Positions 1 through 6,966 of a stretch of DNA of 6,966 bases are shown in pieces (the first letter of the stretch is position 1; each line of letters opens with the position of its first letter). Under the pieces are notes generated by a model that saw only the letters and a program-made list of their open reading frames with translations, did not search any database and had not been told where the DNA came from. The DNA is from Gemmatimonadota bacterium. Lineage in GTDB: Bacteria; Gemmatimonadota; Gemmatimonadetes; Longimicrobiales; UBA6960. Location of the stretch: the NCBI GenBank assembly GCA_019347995.1, contig JAHWKH010000130.1:1-6966 (forward strand). Direction: 5' to 3'. The position numbers were made by a program, and so were the translations under genes.

Positions 1-880
1 CTCCCGACGTGAAGAAGGTGATGAGGCCCAGGAGGTCGTACGCGGCGCGGATGAGCACGTCGAGCCCGGTCTCCGCCAGGCCCAGCTCCTCCAGGAAGGC
101 GGCGCGCTCCTCGGCCTCGAGCTCGGCCAGCTCGGCCTCGATGGCCGAGGAGATCATCACCACCTTCTCGTCCTCCCGCGCCTCGGGGTCGTCGGCGGCC
201 ACGGCGTCGCGCAGCGCCCGCACCCACGCGTTGTCGCCGCCCGATAGGTCCTCCTCGGCCACGTTGGCGACATACAGGACCGGTTTGGCGGTGAGGAGCT
301 GAAACCTCTTGATCAGATCGCGCTCGTCGGGCTCCAGGCGCAGCGATCGCACCGGCTTCCCCTCGGAGAGAGCCGCCAGGACCTTCTCCAGGACGGCCGC
401 TTCCCGGATGGCCTCCTTCTCGCCGCTCTTCGCCTGCTTCGCCACCCGCTCCAGCCGTCGCTCCACCATGTCCAGGTCGGAGAGGGCCAGCTCGGTCTCG
501 ACGATCTCGCGGTCGCGCACCGGGTCCACGTCGCCCAGGACGTGCGTCACGTCGGGGTCGTCGAAGCAGCGCAGCACGTGCGCCACCGCGTCGACCTCGC
601 GGATGTTGCCGAGGAACTTGTTGCCCAGGCCCTCGCCCTCCGAGGCGCCCTCCACCAGCCCGGCGATGTCGACGAACTGGATCACGGTGGGGACACGGGC
701 CTTCGATTCCGCCAGCTCGTGGATGCGGTCGAGCCTCTCGTCGGGCACCTCCACGGTGCCGATGTTGGGGTCGACCGTGCAGAAGGGGTAGTTCTCCGAC
801 GGCGCGCCGGCCGCCGTGAGGGCGTTGAAGAGGGACGACTTCCCCACGTTGGGAAGGCCCACGATTCCGACTCTGATCAT
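1..880 (-). CDS. ychF: YchF/OLA1-type ATPase, 5' part (C-terminus beyond window)
   Basis: YchF is an Obg-related P-loop nucleotidase that prefers ATP to GTP, binds ribosomes and is linked to translation and stress responses. Seen here: 293 codons from an ATG at 880, running off the left edge. The N-terminus MIRVGIVGLPNVGKSS carries the P-loop (residues 8-15, GLPNVGKS). The G2 region is SENYPFCTVDPN (28-39), G3 is DIAGLV (71-76), and G4 is the non-canonical NVAE (206-209) that marks ATP-preferring YchF. The G5-like SSAIEAE is at 244-250. A Lys/Glu-rich helical arm lies at about 130-175. Cys34 corresponds to the redox-regulated Cys35 of E. coli YchF. The frame ends at DLLGLITFFTSG, just where the C-terminal TGS domain begins, so about 70 residues are missing because of the window edge, not a mutation. 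The start is fixed by family N-terminus conservation; the Shine-Dalgarno is weak (GGGA, 7 nt before ATG). Identification is secure. Confidence 0.97.
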   Translation of the reverse strand, partial: MIRVGIVGLPNVGKSSLFNALTAAGAPSENYPFCTVDPNIGTVEVPDERLDRIHELAESKARVPTVIQFVDIAGLVEGASEGEGLGNKFLGNIREVDAVAHVLRCFDDPDVTHVLGDVDPVRDREIVETELALSDLDMVERRLERVAKQAKSGEKEAIREAAVLEKVLAALSEGKPVRSLRLEPDERDLIKRFQLLTAKPVLYVANVAEEDLSGGDNAWVRALRDAVAADDPEAREDEKVVMISSAIEAELAELEAEERAAFLEELGLAETGLDVLIRAAYDLLGLITFFTSG

Positions 881-912
881 CGTCTGGTCCCGCGTCTCAC
901 CTACAAGGAAAA

Positions 913-935
913 GGCGCGCCCGCAGAGGGCGCGCC
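913..935 (-). terminator. U-tailed GC hairpin in the ychF leader (terminator- or attenuator-like)
   Basis: Read on the minus strand, a perfect 9-bp stem GGCGCGCCC / GGGCGCGCC with the 5-nt loop TCTGC is followed directly by TTTTCCTTG. This is the form of an intrinsic terminator. It works in one direction only, because the plus-strand exit has no T-run. It ends about 32 nt before the ychF ATG and no minus-strand gene lies just upstream. It therefore sits inside the presumed ychF 5' leader, a few bases after the likely start of transcription from the candidate promoter at 947-975. It could be an attenuator, a 5' stabilising hairpin, or a leftover terminator of a gene once located upstream. The structure is certain on paper; its function is inferred. 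Confidence 0.55.
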
Positions 936-946
936 CGGTGCTCAAG

Positions 947-975
947 AGGCTAGCCGCGACAGGCCTTTGGGTCAA
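947..975 (-). promoter_or_regulatory. Candidate sigma-70-type promoter of ychF
   Basis: On the minus strand a -35 box TTGACC (plus positions 970-975, 5 of 6 to TTGACA) is separated by exactly 17 bp from TAGCCT (947-952). The latter matches TATAAT at the first, second and last positions only. Transcription would start near 940, giving a leader of about 60 nt that contains the hairpin at 913-935. It points at ychF and fits the divergent layout. The -10 box is weak and sigma preferences of this organism are unknown. Confidence 0.4.
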
Positions 976-987
976 TTCGTCGACCCA
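968..987. promoter_or_regulatory. Imperfect palindrome over the ychF -35 box, possible operator
   Basis: Half-sites TGGGTC (968-973) and GACCCA (982-987) form a perfect 6-bp inverted repeat with an 8-bp AT-richer centre (AATTCGTC). One half-site overlaps the candidate -35 element TTGACC of the ychF promoter. A dimeric repressor binding here would block that promoter. No regulator family is recognised from the half-site, and 6-bp inverted repeats occur by chance in GC-rich DNA, so this is a suggestion only. Confidence 0.22.
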
Positions 988-1138
988 TGGACGCAGACGC
1001 GACGGCTCGTTCCGTCCGGGTCCGGGACGCCGAGGTCGCGGCGACGGAGTCGTCCGGGCTATGTTTCATCATCGTGGCAGCCCGCCGCGATCCTCCTTCA
1101 CGCGCCCTCGGGCCCGACGGCCACGACGGGAGGTGCTC

Positions 1139-1717
1139 GTGCTCTCGATCTACCTGTTCAGCCTCGTCCTCGGTGGCGGCGCCCTGGCGGTGTCCGTGCT
1201 GGGTGACGCGTTCGGCGGCGCCGGCGACGTGGACGTGGGCGGGGACATGGACGTGGACGCCGATGGCGGCGACGGCCACGCGAAGATCTTCTCCCTGCGG
1301 GCCGTGGTGTACGCCCTCTTCGGCTTCGGCGCGGTGGGCACCGCGCTGACGCTGTGGGTGCCCGGCCTCGCCTCGCCGGCGCGCCTGGGGCTCGCCGTCG
1401 CGGGAGGGCTGGCATCGGGCGCGCTCATCACCGCGCTCTTCCGCTGGCTGGACGCCACCGACAGCGGCGCCCCCCCCGGCGACGCCACCTTCGTGGGCCT
1501 CTCGGGCGCGGTCACCCTCCCCCTCTCGGCCGGCACGCCCGGAGCCATCGCGGTGGAGCGCGGCGCGCGCCGCTATACCCTGCGCGCCCTGCCCCACGCC
1601 ACGGGGGGCGGGCCGCCCGGCGACCCGGCGGCCTGGACGTCGGTGGTGGTGGTGGAGATGGAGGGCGGCGTGGCCCGTGTCGTACCGGTGGACGAGGACC
1701 TGGCGCTCGAACCCTGA
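1139..1717 (+). CDS. NfeD/YqiJ-like membrane protein with OB-fold, flotillin partner
   Basis: The 192-residue product looks like a short NfeD-class protein of the YuaF/YqiJ kind, the usual partner of bacterial flotillins. Hydrophobic segments lie at about 3-22, 52-76 and 82-103. Between the first two is an acidic glycine-rich loop (23-50) with D30, D32, D36, D38, D40, D42 and D45. The C-terminal part (about 115-192) has the OB-fold pattern of NfeD proteins: FVGLSGAVTLPL, then GAIAVE, RRYTLRA, SVVVVEMEGGVARVVPV. The GTG start at 1139 is chosen because GGGAGG (1128-1133) lies 5 nt upstream and the protein then begins at the first membrane segment. A GTG at 1133 is also in frame but overlaps that site. 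The open frame continues far upstream into antisense ychF, which is not coding. No good promoter was found; TATGTT at 1060-1065 is a possible -10 without a -35. The flotillin gene follows after 35 nt, so the two are probably co-transcribed. Family assignment rests on topology, the OB pattern and context. Confidence 0.82.
   Translation: MLSIYLFSLVLGGGALAVSVLGDAFGGAGDVDVGGDMDVDADGGDGHAKIFSLRAVVYALFGFGAVGTALTLWVPGLASPARLGLAVAGGLASGALITALFRWLDATDSGAPPGDATFVGLSGAVTLPLSAGTPGAIAVERGARRYTLRALPHATGGGPPGDPAAWTSVVVVEMEGGVARVVPVDEDLALEP
1226..1261 (+). repeat. Two 18-bp imperfect tandem repeats coding the Asp-rich loop
   Basis: Two in-frame 18-bp units lie head to tail: GACGTGGACGTGGGCGGG (1226-1243) and GACATGGACGTGGACGCC (1244-1261). 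Twelve of their first 13 bases agree. They encode DVDVGG and DMDVDA and build the acidic loop after the first membrane segment of the NfeD-like protein. Such a repeat could expand or contract by slippage in steps of six codons without losing frame. Confidence 0.6.
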
Positions 1718-1722
1718 CCCCC

Positions 1723-1738
1723 GCGGCGCCCGCGCCGC
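1723..1738 (+). other. Short GC hairpin just before the flotillin ribosome binding site
   Basis: GCGGCG (1723-1728) and CGCCGC (1733-1738) form a 6-bp stem with a 4-nt loop in the 35-nt gap between the NfeD-like gene and the flotillin gene. It ends 4 nt before the flotillin Shine-Dalgarno GGAGG (1743-1747). There is no T-run, so it is not an intrinsic terminator. It may affect message processing or translation of the second gene, or be a chance effect of the local GC content. Confidence 0.3.
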
Positions 1739-1752
1739 TCCTGGAGGATACC

Positions 1753-3168
1753 ATGGACCCCATCTTCGCTCCCGTCGTCCTGGCCGCCGTCATCCTCGTC
1801 GCGGCGCTGGTGGCCGTCGGCACCGTGCGCGCCCTCATCGTCATCGTGCCGCCCAACCGGGCGGCGGTCATCACGGGGCGCACGCGCCGGATCGAGGACG
1901 GCACGCGAGTCGGCTACCGCTGGGTCATCGGCGGGCGCACGCTGCGCATCCCCATCATCGAGACGGTCCAGTACATGAACCTGGAGACGGTTCCCATCGA
2001 GATCAGCGTCCACAACGCGTTCTCGAAGGGCAACATCCCGCTCAACGTGGAGGCCATCGCCAACGTCAAGATCGCCTCCCAGCCCGAGCACGTCTTCAAC
2101 AACGCCGTGGAGCGCCTCCTGGGGAAGACGGAGGACGAGGTCCGCCTGCTCGCCAAGGACACGCTCATGGGCAACCTGCGCGGCGTGCTGGCGACCCTGA
2201 CGCCCGAGGAGGTCAACGAGGACCGGCTGGGCTTCGCCCGCGCCCTCGCCGAGGACGCCGGGGAGGATCTGGCCGCGCTCGGCTATCACCTCGACGTGCT
2301 CAAGATCCAGAACGTGAGCGACGAGCGCGGCTACCTCGAGGCGATCGGACGCAAGAAGGCCGCGGAGGCGGTGCGCGACGCCGAGATCGCCGAGGCCAAC
2401 GCCCAGGCCGACACCAAGGAGGCGCGCGCCGAGGCGGTCAAGCGCGCCGAGGTCATCCAGGCCCGGGCCGACATCGACGTGGCCGAGGCGCAGAACGAGC
2501 TCCGGGTCCGCCAGGCTCAGCTCGACCAGGAGGGCGAGAGCGCCGAGCGCACCTCCCGCGTTCGGGCCGAGCAGGCCGAGGTCGAGGCCCAGCGCGAGTT
2601 GGAGAAGCGCCGCGTCGAGCGAGAGCAGGAGCGGCTACGGGCCGACGTGGTCGAGCCCGCCAACGCCGAGCGGGAGGCCGCGCGCGCACGCGCCGAGGGC
2701 GAGGCGGCGCCCATCCTGGAGAAGGGCAAGGCGCACGTCGACGTGCTGCGCCGCCTCTACGCCGAGATCCGCGAGGGGGGCGACGAGGCGTTCGCCGTCT
2801 TCATGGCCGACAAGCTCCCCGGCCTGCTGGGCACCGCGGTGGAGGCGGTGAAGGGCGTGGACATCGATCGGGTGGTCGTGATGGACGGCGGCGACGGCAG
2901 GGGCGTCTCGGGAGCCGTGAACCAGCGCGTGAAGGGCGCCCTGGGCACGGTGGAAACCCTGGCGGCGGCGCTCGGGCTCGACCTGGAGGAGGTCTTCAAG
3001 GCGACGAACCGGAAGGCCATGCAGGCGGCGCCCGCCCAGGTCCCCGGCGATACGGGGGCACCGGGCCCACGTTCCCGCGTCGCGGCCGTACTCCGGACCC
3101 CCGAGGCGGGGACCCCCGCCAGCCCGCCGCCCGTCGACGACGGCGACCCGGGCGGCAACGGGGGCTGA
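1753..3168 (+). CDS. Flotillin-family (SPFH) membrane scaffold protein
   Basis: Flotillins are inner-membrane-anchored oligomers that organise membrane microdomains and affect fluidity, secretion and signalling. The 471-residue product has the expected parts in order. A hydrophobic anchor spans about 5-32. The SPFH/PHB domain spans about 33-200 and includes VPPNRAAVITGR and IPLNVEAIANVKI. A long Ala/Glu/Arg-rich coiled coil spans about 200-320, with repeats such as AEANAQADTKEARAEAV. The flotillin C-terminal region follows, with ADVVEPANAEREAA (297-310), EGEAAPILEKGKA (315-327) and a hydrophobic helix near 395-410. A Pro/Gly-rich, probably disordered tail covers about 425-471. The ATG at 1753 follows GGAGG (1743-1747) by 5 nt. 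An in-frame extension back to 1354 would overlap the NfeD-like gene and is rejected. Length and layout are normal for bacterial flotillins such as B. subtilis YuaG (FloT) or E. coli YqiK. The upstream NfeD-like gene is its expected partner. No specific cargo can be inferred. Confidence 0.94.
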   Translation: MDPIFAPVVLAAVILVAALVAVGTVRALIVIVPPNRAAVITGRTRRIEDGTRVGYRWVIGGRTLRIPIIETVQYMNLETVPIEISVHNAFSKGNIPLNVEAIANVKIASQPEHVFNNAVERLLGKTEDEVRLLAKDTLMGNLRGVLATLTPEEVNEDRLGFARALAEDAGEDLAALGYHLDVLKIQNVSDERGYLEAIGRKKAAEAVRDAEIAEANAQADTKEARAEAVKRAEVIQARADIDVAEAQNELRVRQAQLDQEGESAERTSRVRAEQAEVEAQRELEKRRVEREQERLRADVVEPANAEREAARARAEGEAAPILEKGKAHVDVLRRLYAEIREGGDEAFAVFMADKLPGLLGTAVEAVKGVDIDRVVVMDGGDGRGVSGAVNQRVKGALGTVETLAAALGLDLEEVFKATNRKAMQAAPAQVPGDTGAPGPRSRVAAVLRTPEAGTPASPPPVDDGDPGGNGG

Positions 3169-3177
3169 GGCGGTGTC

Positions 3178-4383
3178 CTACCGCTCCAGTGACTCCTGAA
3201 TGGCCATCACCAGGGCCGGATAGCGCTCGTACGCCCACCGGGCCTCCTCGAGGTCGAGGCGCTCCCGATTCGTGTGGGCGTAGCGCTCCTCCCCGGGGGC
3301 GAAGCCCAGCGTCGGCACCCCGTGCACGCCGTGGGTCCAGCCGCCGTCGGTGGCGAACGTCCAGGGACGGATCCGGGCCGCCTCGCTCCCGTCCCGGGTG
3401 CCCACGGCCGCGGCGGCGGCACGCACCACCGGCGCGTCCGGGTCCATGAGGAAGCCGGGCGTGAAGAGCTTGCGCTCCCGCTCGAGCCCCGTCCACGTGC
3501 GCTGCGTCTCGCGACTCATGCGCACCTCCACGCCGAAGCCCTCGGGGAGCTCGGGAAGACGGGCATCGAGCACGTCTCGCACCCGCGCCAGCAACGCCTC
3601 GTCCGTGGCGTCGGGGAGGACGCGCCAATCGAGGGCCACGACCACCTCGTCGGGGATCACGTTGCGGCTGGCGGGCGAGACCTCGACGGACGTGGCGGCG
3701 ACCGTGGCGGCGCCGAGGAGAGCGTCGGAGGGCTGATCGCCCCTCAGCTCCCAGAACACCGCCTCCAGCACCGCCGGCAAGAGGCTCAGGGCGTTGAGGG
3801 CCCGGGCGGGGGCGCTGGCGTGGCCGGCCAGGCCATGGATGACGATCTCCACCTCGCCGCGGCCGCGGTGGCCGATGCACACGTCGCCGTGGGTCGCCTC
3901 TCCGATGATCACGGCGGCGGGCTTCACCTCGCCCGACTCCATGAGGTGCTGCATCCCCAGCCCGCCTCTCTCCTCGAGCACCGTGTGCGCCACCCATACG
4001 TCACCGGAGGCCCGCCCCTTCAGGCGGGCCGCCGCGTGGGTCTGGAGGGCCAGGGGACCCTTGATGTCCATGGCTCCCCGGCCGTGGAGGAAGCCGTCCT
4101 CCACCGCGCCGGAGAACGGCGGGTGATCCCACGCCGAGGGGTCGCCCTCCGACACCACGTCCAGGTGGCACGACAGCATGACGCTGGGCCCGCTCCCGGT
4201 GCCGGGAATCCGACCCAGGACGTTGCCCGCGGCGTCCAGGTGGACGTCCTGGAATGCCAGCGCCTCCAGCTCCCGCCGCACCCGCTCCGCAACGTCGCCC
4301 TCGGCACCGGGCGGGGAGGGGATCCGGATGAGCTCCCGGGCGAAGGAGAGCGCCGCCTCGAACGAAGGGGTGGTGGTGGCCAT
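3178..4383 (-). CDS. M20-family metallopeptidase, YgeY-like subgroup
   Basis: This is a probably cytoplasmic di-zinc amidohydrolase or peptidase of 401 residues, a usual M20 length. Metal and catalytic residues are all visible: H73 and D75 in CHLDVV, D106 in GRGAMDIKG, the Glu pair E137/E138 in LEERGG, E162 in IIGEATHG, and H370 in ERYAHTNRE. H188 in LAGHAS belongs to the lid/dimerisation domain (about 172-290). By recall, WTFATDG, HGVHGVPTLGFAPGEE, RTWTGL and SRNVIPDEV resemble the YgeY group often labelled selenium-metabolism-linked hydrolase. No selenium genes are present here, so the substrate is unknown; a deacetylase, carboxypeptidase or carbamoyl-hydrolase role is equally possible. The ATG at 4383 lies 11 nt after the hppA stop, with a GAGGG formed partly from that stop codon (TGAGGG) serving as ribosome binding site. 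The two genes are therefore likely co-transcribed and perhaps translationally coupled. No signal peptide is seen. Its stop lies 9 bp from the stop of the opposing flotillin gene. Confidence 0.93.
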   Translation of the reverse strand: MATTTPSFEAALSFARELIRIPSPPGAEGDVAERVRRELEALAFQDVHLDAAGNVLGRIPGTGSGPSVMLSCHLDVVSEGDPSAWDHPPFSGAVEDGFLHGRGAMDIKGPLALQTHAAARLKGRASGDVWVAHTVLEERGGLGMQHLMESGEVKPAAVIIGEATHGDVCIGHRGRGEVEIVIHGLAGHASAPARALNALSLLPAVLEAVFWELRGDQPSDALLGAATVAATSVEVSPASRNVIPDEVVVALDWRVLPDATDEALLARVRDVLDARLPELPEGFGVEVRMSRETQRTWTGLERERKLFTPGFLMDPDAPVVRAAAAAVGTRDGSEAARIRPWTFATDGGWTHGVHGVPTLGFAPGEERYAHTNRERLDLEEARWAYERYPALVMAIQESLER

Positions 4384-4394
4384 GGCTGCCGCCC

Positions 4395-6548
<2,154 letters not shown>

Positions 6549-6615
6549 GCTTGCCGCATTCCTCTACCTTGGGAGTCCGCTCTCCGGCGGGGGCATCCAC
6601 CCCATCCGCCTTCTC

Positions 6616-6966
6616 TCATCGGTTGAAGCGATTCATGGCCGCTTCGACGCCTTCGTCCAACCACAGCTGCACCGCCCCGGTGAGCTCGGACAGGAGCTCC
6701 ACCACCACGTCCTCGTCCTCCTCCGGCATGGGGGAGAGGACCCAGTCGGACAGGTCCACACCCTCCGGTCGGCGTCCGACGCCGATGCGCAGCCGCGCGT
6801 ACGACTGCGTGCCCAGCGCTCCTTCGATGGAGCGCAGGCCGTTGTGTCCGCCGGCGCCGCCCGAGGGACGGATGCGCACCCTGCCCACGTCGAGCGATGC
6901 GTCGTCGACCACCACCAGGAGGTCCTGGGTCGGGTCCCACCGTCCCACCTCGGCCGCTACGGCCAG
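6616..6966 (-). CDS. pth: Peptidyl-tRNA hydrolase, 3' part (N-terminus beyond window)
   Basis: Pth cleaves the ester bond of peptidyl-tRNAs that drop off stalled ribosomes, freeing tRNA in the cytoplasm. The frame is open to the right edge, so the gene enters from outside. The window holds the last 116 residues of a family usually near 190, beginning LAVAAEVGRWDPTQDLLVVV. Seen: VVVDDASLDVGR with the Asp (residue 21 of this fragment) aligning with catalytic D93 of E. coli Pth; GGAGGHNGLRS with the Asn (residue 42) aligning with N114; YARLRIGVGR; WVLSPMPEEDED; and the typical ending EAAMNRFNR followed by TGA. The catalytic His20 and Asn10 regions lie outside. A GTG at 6948 could be read as a start but would delete the catalytic N-terminal half, so it is internal. 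The gene is in the same direction as hppA, 67 nt upstream of it, with no terminator visible between. Confidence 0.95.
   Translation of the reverse strand: MAVAAEVGRWDPTQDLLVVVDDASLDVGRVRIRPSGGAGGHNGLRSIEGALGTQSYARLRIGVGRRPEGVDLSDWVLSPMPEEDEDVVVELLSELTGAVQLWLDEGVEAAMNRFNR

Noticed and set aside
542..1138. Upstream extension of the NfeD-like reading frame to 542
   Set aside because: It would run antisense through ychF and across the divergent gap. A good Shine-Dalgarno and the first membrane segment place the start at 1139.
936..1138. tRNA or small RNA gene in the divergent gap
   Set aside because: The TGGGTC/GACCCA stem-loop looked like a T-arm at first, but there is no matching acceptor stem, anticodon arm or T-loop consensus around it.
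1677..3449. A 590-codon plus-strand frame overlapping the flotillin gene
   Set aside because: It is an Arg/Gly/Pro-rich shadow of the flotillin in another frame. It runs through the flotillin stop into antisense M20 and has no recognisable family.
4009..4030. Perfect 8-bp inverted repeat GGCCCGCC / GGCGGGCC with a 6-nt loop inside the M20 gene
   Set aside because: It lies in coding sequence, has no T-run on either side, and such GC stems are expected at this base composition.
6549..6615. Possible promoter or terminator in the pth-hppA gap
   Set aside because: No -10/-35 pair and no U-tailed hairpin could be found. A GGGG/CCCC stem of 4 bp is too weak to call, and the overlapping ATG-CGG-CAA-GCA-TGA mini-frame before hppA has no support beyond a nearby AGAGGA.

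Overview
The window is GC-rich bacterial DNA (about 70% G+C by eye), packed with genes and strongly G/C-biased at third codon positions. That bias produces long open frames on both strands that are not genes. No tRNA, rRNA, CRISPR array, insertion sequence or phage gene was seen. The gene content suggests an environmental high-GC bacterium. Gemmatimonadota or a similar soil or sediment phylum would fit, but nothing here is diagnostic and the phylum is a guess.

Layout from left to right. Positions 880 to 1 (minus strand) hold ychF, cut by the left edge and so lacking its C-terminal TGS domain. A 258-bp divergent gap (881-1138) follows. It carries a candidate ychF promoter, an imperfect palindrome over its -35 box, and a strong U-tailed hairpin in the presumed ychF leader. 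On the plus strand is a two-gene operon: an NfeD/YqiJ-like membrane protein with an Asp-rich repeat loop (1139-1717) and a flotillin (1753-3168). On the minus strand, in the order they are transcribed from right to left, are the 3' part of pth (6966-6616), the membrane pyrophosphatase hppA (6548-4395) and a YgeY-like M20 metallopeptidase (4383-3178). The flotillin and the M20 gene converge tail to tail with only 9 bp between their stop codons.

How the genes may work together. The NfeD-like protein and the flotillin form a recognised pair (compare B. subtilis YuaF/YuaG and E. coli YqiJ/YqiK) that scaffolds membrane microdomains. Pth recycles peptidyl-tRNA and YchF is a ribosome-associated ATPase; their genes are neighbours in many bacteria, for example pth-ychF in E. 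coli. Here that pair appears split by the pyrophosphatase/peptidase pair and the opposing flotillin operon. HppA conserves the energy of pyrophosphate released by biosynthesis as an ion gradient; its residues indicate a K+-dependent enzyme whose pumped ion (Na+ or H+) cannot be assumed.

I found no convincing new system. The points most worth a second look are the ychF leader, the residue signature of the pyrophosphatase, and the DxDxDG-type loop in the flotillin partner.
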